Positions 23,001-35,100 are shown, counted from the first letter of the stretch. The stretch: 64,000 nt of DNA from Cricetomys ansorgei (GCA_026225945.1 JAMJFZ010004062.1:1-64000); one strand, 5' to 3'. Translations and numbers: made by a program. Notes: generated by a model from the sequence alone, not told the origin.

Positions 23001-26000
23001 GTCCATTGGGAGCTCATACATCCAAAGAGCTACCATCACCTCATGGAATGTTCACCTTCCACCCTGGACCACCATGTCCCTATTGTCCTGCCTTGTGTGT
23101 TCCAGGGCCCACGCTTCATGACTTCTGAGTACAATTCCAAGTATATCAAGGAGACTCCGAACCATCCAGGTGGGCCCTTCCAACTCCACTTTCCTTTCCA
23201 ACCCCTTGGAGAGACTCCAGGGGACTTGGAGCTAGTACAGGCCTCAGGAGCACCCAAGGGGAGAAAGGAGGGCAGAAATACAGGAGACACTGAAGGAACT
23301 ATGCCCCTGATTTCAGTGCTCTGGCCTGCTGTTGTAGCCGGGCAACTTGGGCCTGAGCACACTGCTTTTGGCCTGCCAGTTCCCATTCTTCCTTCCCCTT
23401 TCCTGGCCTGGTCTCTGGAGTCCATCCCTCTCCTGCTGGGACACGGAAGTAGCCTCACAAAGCACAGAGAGCTGTGGCTTTTGCAGATCTCCTGCTCAAG
23501 AAATCAGTTGGTTCCAAAGAAGAGACTGGCTTCACTGAAGAGTCTACCAAGAACCCCATTATCTTCCAGCCACCCTCACAGGCACTTCCTGGGGATCCTG
23601 TAAGTGTGGTCTCAGGAGCACCAGAATTCTCAAGACTGGGGGTCTGTAGTTACTTTTAAACTTTGGAGACAAAGCCCTCTAGTCGAGCATGGAGTGAAAG
23701 AGCAGGAGAGAACGTCACTGCTGTGGTTCAGGGTCCCACTTTATAGATGATAATGCTGAGGCCCAAGTAGGTGAAGGGGCAAGGCGAAGGTCACTCAGTG
23801 CTCAGACGGAAGCCTTCTCTGTTGGCTCCATTACTATCCGCTCCTCAGTTGCCCCGGTCACACGTCTCTGTACAGAACCCTTCTGCATGCTTGACCCAGT
23901 GAGGTTGGAATCAGAGGGTGTGGGGGCCACCAAGGGCAAGGGAGGCTGGTTTGGGACTAGGCTGATTTCTCACTGTGCACCCCTCTCCAGATCCTCCAAC
24001 CAGGACGGAGTATCACCAAGACAGACTTCCTCCCTGTGAGTCACCCTCAGGTAAACTCTGTGGTCCTGATGGGCCAGGGCCACTTGTGGGGACAGTTGCA
24101 TGTGGCTTTTGTGAAGGGCAAAAGCAGCAACCCATGGCTGCTTTGCTCTCTCTAGGGAAGCGATTTCCTTCCTGTGCTGGCCAGAGGCGCTGATCGGGAC
24201 ACTGGGTACAGCCGAATAAATGAGAGGATCTTAAACACCAGAGTGAGTGACAGGGGCCCAGCAGGGAAGAATGGGAAGAACCAGAGTATCTGGAGAGGTA
24301 GACGAAGGGTGTCTCAGGTGAAGCATAAAGCCAAGGGCTGAGATGGAGCCTTTGAAACATGGAACGATTTGGCAGGGGGTGGAACAGGTCTGCCAGGCTC
24401 TCTTCATCAGATGACTTCAGCCAGCCACCCAGCCTCCTGTCTTGTGGCTTTGCTTCCTACAGATGCCACCTCCAAGCCCGCAGCCTGCCAGCATGACCCA
24501 CAGGTCCTACCAGCCACCCCAGCGGATACAGCAGACAAATGTCGCCCTGCTTGGCAGGGAGAGCGTAGGGAACAAGGTAAGGCTGCAGTACCCAGCCCTG
24601 CCCCTAACTACGCTCCCGAACCCCGACCATTGCCCTGTCTCCATCTTATGCAGGAGCCCACAGGCTTCACTATTAACAACCCCAGCTATGTCCGGAGCTC
24701 CTATGACCCTGACCGAGATCAACGCTACCTAACTACCTATAACCAAGGGTGAGGCTCCTTTCCCGTCCAAAGCTGAGACCCATTAGACAGACTGCAGGAT
24801 GAGGCAGAGCAAATCCTGAGGCCACACCTCTGGAAGGAGAACCAAGACCCACACTGAATCTCCCAGACATAGACCTTCAGCTAAGCATCACGTGCCAGCC
24901 CTTCACTGGGAGGGTGGACTTCGGCGGGCATGCGGAAGCTAAATGAAAGGGAAAGCAGATGGTGGTGGGGTGTTATCAGTCCAGCTTTCCTGTGGCAAAA
25001 TCTCTAGACAACTCTAGTGTAAGACACACAGCTCTGAGCTGTCCCAGCCTGGGGGTGAGAGAGTCAGAGCAGTCACATCCCAGGCCCATGAGTCACTAGT
25101 TAAAAAGCTATCCCCAGGGTGACACTAAGCCTCATGGGGCTCCTTGCTCAGGAGAAGCAGGCTCTGGCAACTCAAGGGAGGTCTCACACAGGCTGAGCAG
25201 GATGCTAGAGCCAGCGTGGTAGACTTGGGAAGGGTAAATGGATGCAGGGGTCTTCAGCTACAACAGCAGCAGTTGCTAAGATACTGCATCCATCACACAC
25301 TGTCTAGGCTCAGTGCTCCTTTAGCAGGTAAGCTATGAGCCATGAGTGATGCCCGGAGAAGGACTTCCAGTGGGAGGTAGCCCAAGAGCCATGGGCTCAG
25401 CTTCTGAGACCAGGGCTGGGTGTGAAGGGCACCTAGGAACAGCAAAAAGGAAGTAATATGTTTTCCTTGGTTTTATGTGGCCTTGGCTGGCCTGGAACTT
25501 TCTCTGTAGACCAGACTGGCCTAGAGCTTGTGGCAATAGCTTCTCTTCTGTCTCTTCCTCTGGAGTGCTGGAATTACATGTGCATTAGCCCACTCTAACA
25601 GGAAGTAGTTTTTTAGTGGACAGAATCCTAGAGCTGGGAAAGCCAGGCTTCCTCCCAACATAACTCTTATCTATCAGTATGTGCACTCTGCCAACCCCAC
25701 AATACCAAGTTTGCCTGGCTTGTGAGGCTTCCCCTCTCCGCTGTTCTAGGGCACTTCCTGTTTTTCCCTGTGTCCTGACTGAGGGCGGATACTGGCCTAG
25801 GCCCTGGAGGGCAAGTCATGTGATCATATCAACAGTGTAGCTGGCAGGAGAGCTGGGACCTGGGGGTTGCTGTGAGAAGGGGTCTAGACTGCCGAACGTT
25901 CTGGCTGAGGACCAGCCGGCTACAGAGGTCTGAGCTGAAAGAACCCTTGATGGCTTCTGGGCTAAACCCTTGGGACCCAGTTTGGGATCACAGTAACTTC

Positions 26001-27340
26001 TTTACTTCCCTCAAGGGTGATGGGGGAAGGGAAGCCCTCTGGGTATCGGGAGACAAAGATCTGCACCTCTTTAGATGACTGCTCCCTTTTGAGGCCCCAG
26101 TCGGTTCTCCTCAAACTATAGCTTTTCTGCAGGTCCCTACCCTGCCTACACACCCCAGCCCCCATTACCTGTCAGGAATTCCTGCCAGGAATCAGACCTG
26201 TTTCTTGCTAGAGACCCAGAAGCCCCCAGGGGTTGTAATCACTAATTTCCAAATGAACCTACCAGTATTCTGGCATTCTGTCTTCGTAAGTCAAGGGTGG
26301 TGGCCCAAGGCTTACTCATTTTGTGTCTCAGAGACTTAGAGAGAGAAACAAGTGGAACAGGCTCCTCCCTGGGTGCTGCAGGCGGGAACACCACAGAACC
26401 TGTCCTTTGCTGTCCGCTCCGGTCTCAGCTTTGGAGTGAAGCTCTCAGCTCCAGGAGTGGGGACAGGCTTCCTGAGTGAAAGTGTCCTGGGTGGACAGGG
26501 GCTCAGGCAGCACAGGCAGGAGAGACACAAGGGCAGAAGTGAGGGGCCTGGAGAGTTCCAAGGCCCAAGATCTGTTGGTAGTGAAGGGTGGGACAGGCCT
26601 CAGGAAGAGGTGAGCTATGGCCAAGGACCCTTGCTCTACACTAGGTACTTCGAGAACATCCCCAAGGGGCTGGACCGAGAAGGCTGGACTCGAGGCGGCA
26701 TCCAGCCCCAGAAACCAGGAGGCTACTCCCTCAACGAGTCAATTAACCGCATGGACTCCACCCCTAATCCCACAGAGACCCTGAGGCACCTGCACCCCCA
26801 TGTGGGAAGGTAGCATGCTCCCTCACCTCTGCCTCTGTCTACCTTCCTCATTTCATAGCCTCCTCCTGGCTGGCTCAGCCCTGTCCCTGCCTCTTGTGTC
26901 TGTGAGGCCATTTCCTCTGGCTCGTTTTGATTCTAGCATCTCTGGCCTCTGGCCACCTGCCTGCCCAGATTCATTCTCTCAGCTTTGTCGAGTGACTCTG
27001 CATGTCTCCCCTCCCCCATGGTGGCAGGTGCTGTGGGGGATAGATTTTAAAGATGAATGAACTGTGGGCCCGCCCCTCCTGTGATTCCTGCTCAGTTCTT
27101 CAAAACCTCCACTTGGACAGTAGAGGTTCCAGTTGGCAGGCAGAGAATATCTGTGGCTTGGCTTGTTCTTGTCTGGGCCTGGCTGGCTCTCGGGATCTCA
27201 GGGAGGGAGGCAGAGGAGAGAGGTCCAGGCCTGGCACACTTCCTTCCATCAGTTCCCTTTCTTCTTGCAGAACCTTAACTTCAGTTGACCCCTTCTATCG
27301 AGACGTGCCTCATAGCAACCGCTATACAACTTCCAGCTGA
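20084..27340 (+). CDS. Ppp1r32: Ppp1r32 (Saxo4), protein phosphatase 1 regulatory subunit 32, complete CDS in 12 exons
   Basis: Coding exons: 20084-20192, 20605-20713, 20991-21144, 22461-22589, 23106-23169, 23487-23599, 23991-24050, 24156-24242, 24463-24576, 24654-24748, 26645-26809 and 27271-27340. All introns are GT..AG, phases agree at every junction, and the exons total 1269 nt (422 residues plus TGA), close to the ~425 of human PPP1R32. Recognisable family stretches include MMGKLPLGVVSPYVKMSSGG at the N-terminus, YFENIPKGLDREGWTRGG and LRHLHPHVGRTLTS near the C-terminus. Residues 127-130 read KVHF, a canonical RVxF-type PP1 docking motif. No signal peptide or membrane segment is seen. 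The family (IIIG9/SAXO4) is a PP1-interacting, microtubule-associated protein of ciliated cells. The start is the first of two adjacent ATGs (20084, 20087), 27 nt after a splice acceptor. Exon boundaries were deduced by eye with knowledge of the mammalian protein. Confidence 0.95.
21545..21765 (+). repeat. B4 SINE in Ppp1r32 intron
   Basis: GGCTGTAGCTCAGTGGGTAG (ID-like), then TGTATTCCCAGCATTGGGGAG (B1-like). Confidence 0.75.
21780..22010 (+). repeat. B2 SINE in Ppp1r32 intron
   Basis: GGATATGGCTCAGAGGTTAAG head, GTGTCTGATGCCCTCATCTG and an AATAAATC tail. Confidence 0.8.
23740..23870 (-). repeat. MIR fragment
   Basis: ACTTTATAGATGATAATGC followed by CTGAGGCCCAAG and GGTCACTCAGTG, the reverse MIR core. 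Confidence 0.6.
25455..25600 (-). repeat. B1 SINE in the large Ppp1r32 intron
   Basis: GGCTGGCCTGGAACTTTCTC and CTGGAATTACATGTGCATTAG, reverse B1. The rest of this 1.9-kb intron (24749-26644) appears unique. Confidence 0.75.
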
Positions 27341-27605
27341 GTCTGGGGGGTAAGGGGACAGGATGCCTTTTTGTTCCTGCTCCCCAGGGGGAGGGGATCA
27401 CTGCTCAATTCCCTTCCCAAGCCCTGGGTTAAGTAAGGCCTGGGGGATGGGATCCAAGGGGTCTTTTGTTCTGGCTGGAGTGTTCAGAGCCACCCTAGGG
27501 CCCTCCTTCAGATCTTGTCTTTGTTCTTTCTACCCAGGTTTACTATGATGGGACAAGCTGCTTTCTCTATGCTCCCCAAGATTCCCCCAGTTACTTTCCT
27601 AAGTA

Positions 27606-27611
27606 AATAAA
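27606..27611 (+). terminator. Ppp1r32: Ppp1r32 poly(A) signal AATAAA
   Basis: Canonical AATAAA 266 nt after the stop codon, followed by an A-rich stretch and then GT-rich DNA (GGGAGGGTGGTG). Cleavage is expected near 27622-27635, giving a 3'UTR of about 290 nt. Confidence 0.85.
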
Positions 27612-27639
27612 GAACACTGAACCACAACAGCATTGCAGT

Positions 27640-28875
27640 CACTGGGAGGGTGGTGCTAGGAAAAGGGTCTGAGCTAGCGTATGTCTGGGTAGAGGGTTCA
27701 GGGTCAGCTTAGGAGTCAATGGCCTCCCCAGAGCACCCCGAGTCGCAGTGGCTCAGTGGGCAAGATACATCACACTCTGTTTCCTGCCCTGCTGAGATAT
27801 GCCTCTCAGCATGTGCTGTCTGGGATGGAGACCAGTCAGGTCAGAGTGGAGGCGGGATGCAAGGGAGGTGCCGAGGGTAAGTGGGGTGAGAGGCCAGCTA
27901 CTGAATTTCCTAGGTCTGGTTACCACTCTAAAGTGGGAGCGAGGATTAAAGCAGGACTTTGGGGTCCCACTGATGGCCTCAGAAGAAAGGGGTCAAGAGG
28001 GATAGGCCAAGACAAATGCCAGAGAGATGGCAGGGACTTTGATAGATGGGCGGCTGCACACCAGCACAGGGTGGAGGGCTGATGACAAAGGCTGGGTCTC
28101 CCTCCAGTCAAGCAACCAGAGGAAGATAACATCTTTTCTATGGAGAACCCCCCACCGAGCACAGTGCCCAATGAGCAAATGTGTGGGAAGATGGGACATC
28201 TGGATACCAGAGCTCCTCACCTGCAAGGCAGAGTCTAGCCTGGCTCCCAGCACCTCCCATCACTCAGCCAGGTTATTTGTTCAGTGCACAACCGTGCAAC
28301 TGTATGCTGTGGCTCTGTTAGCAACAACCCCTTGCTTTATACCCCAGGAACCTACTGAAGAGGTATGAGAGTGGACAGGGGGCCTATGGGGCAGCTAGAT
28401 GGCAGCAGGCCTGGACTTGGGGGTGCCCTCTCAAGGCCCAGCCTGGTATGGGAGGAGATAGGTATTCAAGGTCTAGCAGCCATTCACCACCCCTGTGTCC
28501 ATTTGTGCTTCTCAGTGCACATCCGTGTTGCAGCTTTGCTGCCCCTGGGTCCCAGCTGTATCCAGTGCAGTCCTGTGTAGCATGCCTGGGGGCTGTCCAT
28601 AGCCTGGCAAGGGCTCCATGTGGGTTGTGGGAGGCTCCAGCTGGTTCCAGGATTGGAGGAGGGGAGTCAGGGACATAGAGTCTCTGGGCTCTAAACCCAG
28701 CCAGAATTAGGGCCCTGTGACAGCCTCACAGGCTGTGCGTGGGGACCTTCTGGTCCATGGCCTACAACATTAGGGGTGAGTCACGAACTCAGAGACAGGC
28801 CTGGGCCCCAACAGTGTCTTGTCATAACCTTATGGTAGGGTGAGAGCATTCATAATTCACCTAACCCCTCCTTGC
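27640..28875. other. Intergenic unique DNA
   Basis: Downstream of Ppp1r32; no gene or familiar repeat recognised. Confidence 0.5.
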
Positions 28876-28876
28876 C

Positions 28877-28878
<2 letters not shown>

Positions 28879-28918
<40 letters not shown>
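28879..28918. repeat. (AC)n microsatellite
   Basis: About 20 AC units. Confidence 0.95.
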
Positions 28919-28919
<1 letters not shown>

Positions 28920-29037
28920 TCATCACAAAAGCACATGCAAGCAGTTAAAAATGACATAGAGCCCTGAAGACGTCCATATACAAACACACAGGCACATTGA
29001 TGGCAGCAAAACATATATACAGTTACATACTCAGACA

Positions 29038-29160
29038 TAGTGGCACGTATCTGATGAGCACTAGTAAGGCAGAAATAGGAGGATCAGGAATTTAAGGCCA
29101 TCCTTAGCTACATGGGCCAGTCTGGACTATATGAGACCTATTTCAAGAAAACTTTTTTTA
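29038..29160 (+). repeat. B1-like SINE
   Basis: TAGTGGCACGTATCTGATG start and ACTATATGAGACCTATTTC near the end. Confidence 0.6.
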
Positions 29161-29254
29161 TTTTTTAAAGGCACTAACATGAGCACACCTGGAAATACAA
29201 GAAGAGCATGTACACAATCCATGGATGTTCACCTAAGATGCTCATACATGCAGA

Positions 29255-29290
29255 CACACAGACACACAGACACACACACACACACACACT
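29255..29290. repeat. (CA)n-rich microsatellite
   Basis: CAGACACACAGACACAC passing into pure CA. Confidence 0.9.
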
Positions 29291-29344
29291 TAGACACAGT
29301 GATGACCAAGGACACAGATACACAGAAACATGAAAACAGATGTA

Positions 29345-29565
29345 GAAGAGGTGGAGGAGATGGCTCAGTTGGTAAAGTTTTGTTGCACAAGCATGAAGAA
29401 TTGAGTTTGGATCCCCAACATACATTGACAAAAGTATAGTGGCATGTGTCTGTAATCTCAGTTTTGAGAAGGCAGAGGCAGTAGGACCCTGGAGCTCCTG
29501 GAGACAGCCTGGTTGCGTCCATAGCTTTGGGTTTAGTAAGAGACTCTACCTTTAAAAATAGGTTG
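29345..29565 (+). repeat. Composite SINE
   Basis: B2-like head (GGAGGAGATGGCTCAGTTGG) and B1-like body (GGCATGTGTCTGTAATCTCAG). Confidence 0.7.
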
Positions 29566-29604
29566 GAAAACAATCAAGGAAGACTTTCAAGGTAAAACTG
29601 TAGC

Positions 29605-29606
<2 letters not shown>

Positions 29607-29654
<48 letters not shown>

Positions 29655-29880
29655 ACACACACAGAGGCACATGCATACACATGCACACATACATACGCCA
29701 TACATACATATGGATGTGCATAGCAAACATGCAAACACTGACATACACGCATAGGCACATGCATGCACACATACACCATACATACGAGTGTGCATATAGC
29801 AACTTGCATAGCACACACACATACATACTGACACAAGCACACATCCACATACATGCACACACCCACATACATTCACCACC
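29607..29880. repeat. (AC)n microsatellite with a long degenerate AC/ACAT tail
   Basis: About 25 AC units, then ~200 bp of CA/CATA/TGCA-rich sequence. The apparent cysteine-rich frames here are translations of the repeat. Confidence 0.9.
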
Positions 29881-29884
29881 CCCA

Positions 29885-30700
29885 ACCCCACTTTACTTCT
29901 TGAATCTTTCCCCATGAGAGTCATTTTACAGCTCATGTTTCCTGTCCTATCTCTCTACCTGGCCCAACAGGAGACATGGTGTCTGTGTCAGAGACATTGG
30001 AGTCTGATAATACCCTTGCTCCATTGCTTTCTGTACTCTGTGCTCTGCATGCCCAGTTTCCAGGACATGTGAGGTGGGGTACCCAATAATGACTCTTGAG
30101 CAGGTGCTGTGGACTCTGCCCCTGAGGAGGGGCAAGGAACCACTGTGTGCTTCCTGAATTTCTGTTCCTACCTACAGCAGGGGCTACAGGCTGCTTCCAG
30201 ACAGACTATCCATGGGTCCTTGTTGGAGTCCTTTGCCCCAGCCCAAGGAACTGTGTGAGGACAAGATGGCCTAGGGCCCTGAGGCAGGAAGAGTATCTAG
30301 AAAGGGTGAGCCTAGGTGGTGGTCATAGGGTCCCTGCCTGGTAGGCCTGAGTAATCTCAGGTCACACAGCCATAAGGGAGGTGATTAAGGCCTGCTGGTA
30401 AGGGGTGGAGTTGGGACCCTTTGGTGGCAGCTGTAGCTGCCCTTGCAAAGGGAGCTGAGACTAGAAGGATAGTAGGGGAGGGGCTGAGCCTGGGGCATGG
30501 CTACAGAGAGAAGGCCTTAGAAATAGGCACCCTAGAGAAGGCAGGCTGCTCCGTTCTGAAGACTTCACTCATGGGCTCTCTATATTCACCTCCTGGCTGA
30601 TGGCTGATGAGGCTTAGCGGGGCAGAAACATCTGTCTTGTTCACATCTGACACCAGAGCCCAGCATAGCGCTGACCAGAATGTTTGGAAGAAGATGGTGA
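29885..30700. other. Intergenic unique DNA
   Basis: No gene or familiar repeat recognised. Confidence 0.5.
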
Positions 30701-30704
30701 ATAT

Positions 30705-30785
30705 AGATGGATGGATGGATGGATGGATAGATGGGTGGATGGATGGATGCCATCATGCATGGATGGACGGATGGATGGGTGGATG
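30705..30785. repeat. (ATGG)n microsatellite
   Basis: Tandem TGGA units with ATAG, GTGG and CATG interruptions. Confidence 0.95.
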
Positions 30786-30944
30786 CTGTCTGCCTGTGGA
30801 AGTACCAGATTCTGGGTGTCACTTGCCCTGACAACAGGATGTTGATCAACAGTCCCCTCCCTGCATCTGTGCAGCAGAGAGCTGAGGCTCTGCCTCCTGC
30901 CTAGCCACCTTAGCTGTAGCACTTAGGACAGTTACTGTGGTTTT

Positions 30945-31137
30945 TGTTTTTTTTTGTTTTTTGTTTTCTAAGATTTATTTTATCTAAGTGCTCTATCTGC
31001 ATGTACACTTGCATGCCAGAAGAGGGCATCTGATCCCATTATAATGGTTGTGAGCCACCTTGTGGTTGCTGGGAATTGAACTCAGAACCTCCGGAAGAGC
31101 AGTGCTCTTAACCTCTGAGCCATCTCTCCAGCCCCTA
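30945..31137 (-). repeat. B2 SINE
   Basis: Poly-T/TTTATTTTA tail first, then GCTCTTAACCTCTGAGCCAT and CTCTCCAGCCCC. Confidence 0.9.
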
Positions 31138-31139
31138 CC

Positions 31140-33400
31140 GTGTTATTTTATTGCACTGCCCTTTCAACTTCTCATTACCTGTCATCCAGCCTCTGACTGA
31201 CCAGAAGCTTTCCCATGAAGGTGAAGGGACCCTGACTTCCAATCTGGTGGGTGAACAATCAGTCTGCACAACCTAGCAGGGAAGCTGAGAGTCACCCTCT
31301 GCCAGACCTTTGTGGCAACTGACTACCATGTATCTTCCAGAATGCTTCCTTCCCCATGCTACAGATATCTTAGAAAAAGGTTCTAGAGATACCATGCTTA
31401 TGATTAACTTTTATGAAGCTCCCACGGATTGCCAGGTGCTGAGAATATTCCGTGGGCCTTCCCCTCTGCAGCTAGAGCACAGAGCATCTCCCAGTCAGGG
31501 GCATGTTGAGGACACATGTAGGCAGGGTGGTGACAGCACTGGGGTGGGGGTGCACTGCAGGGCAGAGAGGAGTGAAGCTGGGTCAGGCGGCACCTCTGAT
31601 GCACAGGGACACGTGTGAGGCTGCTGCCCATCATCACAGCATAGCAGCTGATGTTGACAGGTGCCATCTGGTCTGGAGCATGTGATGACACAGAACCAGC
31701 AGTTTATGGGCTCAACCACTTGCCAGCTGGGAAAACAGGGCTCCCAAGAGGGTGTGTGTGCGTGCGGGCAGGGTGTGGGTGTGGGTGTGGGGTGTTGTTC
31801 AAAGGTATCTGTCTGTGGGATCTGGAGGCCCTGGGCGGGTTGGGAGCTGAGGAGGGTGGGCATGATACACATAGGCAGATGGAGTACATGAAACTTCTCC
31901 CATTTCCTCTCTGGCCATCTGGAAAGCCACCCATTCCCCCAGGAACTGTTCCCCAAACAACCACACAGGCAGAAGGGAGGGATAGGACCAGGGGCCGCCC
32001 ACCCAGGGTTTCTCTTGAAGGGTCGGAGTCCGACCAAGTACTCCTGGCTTCCTCCAAGTGCTGCTCTAAACAGACCTGCCAGAAAAAATCTTTGAGGAAC
32101 ACATTCCTACCCAACTCCCAAAGACCTCTGGGATAACCAGGTTAACCTGAGCCAGAGAGAAGCCACTTGCTCTAAGTCACTTAACTGGGAGAGCCTGGGA
32201 TGGGTAGGAGCCTAGAAACTTCTCATTTGCAGCCAGTGACAGTAAGGGCTTTGCTTAATGGAGAGAATGTGGGTGTGTGTGTTAGAATGTGTGAGGTGTT
32301 TGTGTGTGTTTAGGTAAACAGTCTGGTCAGAGAGGCACTTGCTCACCTGACCCTGGATGAGGCTGGGCTGTTCTCAGGGAACACCATGAACTCCAGCATC
32401 CAATGACAGGGTGTGGACCCTAGGAATACAGTCTTACTACAGAGTCACCTTCTCCCGGTTGGCCCTGGCACCTGGAGCCCATACTGACAACCCAGGGCAA
32501 ACCTATTCCCAGGCCCACAGAAACAGCACTTAGTGGTGCAGGGGCTCCTCGGTACACAGTAGAAGGTGGGAGTAGGGTAAGGGATGGGCGTGGGTGGCTC
32601 ATGTGACTCCCAGAGTGATGACAAGCTGGGTCTCAAAGTTCTTTGAAAGACACAGAAACCAATGTGACTCCCTTATTTTATTTTAAAAATCATACTTTAT
32701 TCATTTGTTTTGTGTGGGTGGGGGGAGGTGAGTGCGAATATGCCACTTGAAGGAGTTTATTCTCTCCTTCCATCATTTGGATCCAACTCAGGTCATGAGG
32801 GACTGAAGCAGGAGCCGTGGAGGAGTGTTCCTTACTGGCTTGTTCCTCACGGCTTTGCTGAACCTGCTTTCTTATGGCACACAGAACTGTAGGCCCAGCG
32901 GTGGCACCACTCACACCGAACTTTTTCCTATATCATCAATCAAGGACTTTCTGGTGGTGACATTTTCTCAATAGAGATTCCTTCTTTTTAAAAGAACTGT
33001 AGCCCATGCCTAGTTGACATAAAAGTAGTCAGCACACTGGCTATCAGGAAAGTGAGATGCTGGTGTTTTTCACTTCTAGAGTCTGGAGGTGGGTAAAGCG
33101 TTTGTAAGACAGGTGGAATTCTCCAATATAAAGAGAGACTTCAGAGGCTGTGAGCGCCTGAAGAATTCAAGAGCTCTTTGTATATGGGATGTCATCTCTA
33201 AGAAATGAGAGAATGTTTGTGATGCCTCTCTGAGCCTGGACTACACCCAGCCACTTGAGTGGGGCTGGAAGGATCTTCTGGGAGACACTTGACTCTAGAG
33301 ACATTTGACTCTAGGGGGTGCACTCTTCACAGGGCCCTCAGAGGCTGAAAGCCGGATCTTTAGCTGGGTTCAATGATGTGTATCTACAGACACATAGATT
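31140..33400. other. Intergenic, mostly unique DNA
   Basis: No supported gene. A weak reverse B3-like fragment lies at about 32675-32800 (CATCATTTGGATCCAACTCAG). The open frames at 31495-32136 on both strands look like composition effects. Confidence 0.5.
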
Positions 33401-33419
33401 CTGGGTTTGTTTTGTTTTT

Positions 33420-33545
33420 TTAATTGAACCTGTCATGGTGGTACATATCTGTAATCCCAGCATTTAGGAAGAGGAGTGAGGATGATTAGGAGTTCAAAGG
33501 TAGCCTGAGCTACAAGAAACCGTGTTCCAAAACAAAACAAACAAA
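33420..33545 (+). repeat. B1-like SINE
   Basis: CATGGTGGTACATATCTGTAATCC start and AACAAAACAAAC tail. Confidence 0.65.
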
Positions 33546-33551
33546 AATGAA

Positions 33552-33645
33552 TCTCGGGGACTGGAGAATATAGCTCAGTGGTAGAACATGTACTTAGCAT
33601 GCTGTAGGCTCTAAGTTTAGTCTCCAGCATCAAAAGAAAAACCAT
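33552..33645 (+). repeat. ID SINE
   Basis: GGGACTGGAGAATATAGCTCAG head and an A-rich tail. Confidence 0.75.
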
Positions 33646-33660
33646 GCATCAGGATACTGC

Positions 33661-33791
33661 CAGCTTACCTGGTGCTCAAGGAAGCCAGAGAGGGCATCAG
33701 ATCCCCTGGAATTGGAGTTACAGATAGTTTTGAGCTGCCTGTGGGTGCTGAGAACCCAGTCTGGGTCATCTGCAATTCAGCTCCAATTATA
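33661..33791 (-). repeat. Inverted-repeat arm A (B2-derived)
   Basis: Its reverse complement closely matches 34536-34664, including TTGGAGCTGAATTG at one end and ACCAGGTAAGCT at the other. Confidence 0.75.
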
Positions 33792-33872
33792 ACTTTTATG
33801 TACATACGTGTGTATGTATGTATGTATGCATGCATGCACGCATGCTTTCTGAGACAGAGTCTCACTATGTAA

Positions 33873-34042
33873 CTGAAGATGGATATAGCTCAGTCAATAG
33901 AGTGCTTGTCTAGCATGCACTCTATTTTGAGAGTTTGATCCCCAGCTCTGCTTAAAGTTGGTGGTGGTGGCATCAGGACATCCTATATAATGAGTTCAAG
34001 GCCAGCCTGGGCTATATTTACATGAAACCCTGTCTCAAGGGA
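33873..34042 (+). repeat. B4 SINE
   Basis: GGATATAGCTCAGTCAATAG head and AAGGCCAGCCTGGGCTATAT body; a GGGA/GA-rich tail continues to 34115. Confidence 0.8.
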
Positions 34043-34334
34043 GGAAGGGAGGGAGGGAGGAAGAGAGAGAGAGAGAAAGAGAGGAGAGAGAGAGAGAAGG
34101 CGAGAGAGGAGCGTATCTTGGTCTGTCAGTAGCTGGACTTAGCAAAAATATCAGTGTTGTTATTTCCAGTTTCAATTTTCAGTGAATGAATCAGTCCTTA
34201 AATCAGGTCAGGCTTTCTGTCTTTCTCCTTGTCATTCCCTTCTCCTTAGGGACTGGACTACCTTCCACACAGCTTGTGAGTGGAAGAGACATGCCTATTC
34301 ACATGTTTTTGTTTTGGCTTTTAAAAAGCCTTTT

Positions 34335-34481
34335 AAAGGGGCATGGTGGTGCATGTCTTTAGTCTCAGCACTTGGGAAGCAGAGGTAGGTAGATGTCTAT
34401 GACTTTGAGACCAGCCTGGCCTACATAGCAAGTTCTACTATGTAAGCCAACACTACATAGTGAAAGTCTGTCTCAAAAACC

Positions 34482-34482
<1 letters not shown>
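34335..34482 (+). repeat. B1 SINE
   Basis: GGGGCATGGTGGTGCATGTC start and GTCTGTCTCAAAAACC end. Confidence 0.85.
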
Positions 34483-34529
<47 letters not shown>

Positions 34530-34535
34530 ATAGAT
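34482..34535. repeat. (GATA)n microsatellite
   Basis: About 12 GATA units. Confidence 0.95.
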
Positions 34536-34740
34536 AATTATTGGAGCTGAATTGCCAATGATCCAGACTGGGTTCTCAGTACCCACCAGGTAGTTCAAGC
34601 CAGATATAATTCCAATTGCAGGAGATCTGATGCCCTCTCCGGCCTCCTTGTACCAGGTAAGCTAGTAGTGTACATACATACAAACATACATACATATAGA
34701 CAAAACACTCATACAAAGATTTAAAATGAATCTTCATAAA
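34536..34740 (+). repeat. Inverted-repeat arm B (B2-derived) with tail
   Basis: TTGGAGCTGAATTG through GATCTGATGCCCTCTCC, followed by a CATA-rich tail; pairs with arm A. Confidence 0.75.
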
Positions 34741-34777
34741 ATTATTAGTAGTAGTATATATGCGTGCATCTGCATGG

Positions 34778-34806
34778 CGTGTGTGTGTGTGTGTGTGTGT
34801 GTGTTG
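34778..34806. repeat. (GT)n microsatellite
   Basis: About 12 GT units. Confidence 0.9.
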
Positions 34807-35100
34807 TGTGTCAGCATGTGGAAGTCAGAAGGCAATACTGTAGAGTCAGTTCTATCCACCTTTGTGGTTCTCAAGTAGTCAGGCTTGAAAGATGAGTACA
34901 TTTTTTTTTTTTTTATAACACGCTGCACATCTCCTTGGCCCAGTGTGTCAAACTAGCCACACACTTGTTATGTAACTGAGGCTGGCCTCAGTGAACTCAG
35001 TTAACTCCTGCTCCTTCCTCTGCCTCTCAGATGATGGGATGGCAGGTGAGTGCCACTGTAACTGAATTCTGATGCTGTATCTGAGCTCTGAAGCCTCATC

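Noticed and set aside
22899..23603. 234-residue plus-strand frame in Ppp1r32
   Set aside because: Spans an intron; it is read-through across true exons 23106-23169 and 23487-23599, partly in another frame.
29552..29936. Cys/Val/Met-rich minus-strand frames of 87-120 residues
   Set aside because: Direct translation of the (AC)n microsatellite and its degenerate tail.
31495..32136. Open frames of 136-180 residues on both strands
   Set aside because: No family resemblance or splice logic; Pro/His/Thr-rich from CA-rich sequence.
34482..34535. Regularly spaced repeats as a CRISPR-like array
   Set aside because: Simple tetranucleotide microsatellite in a mammalian genome; no spacers.
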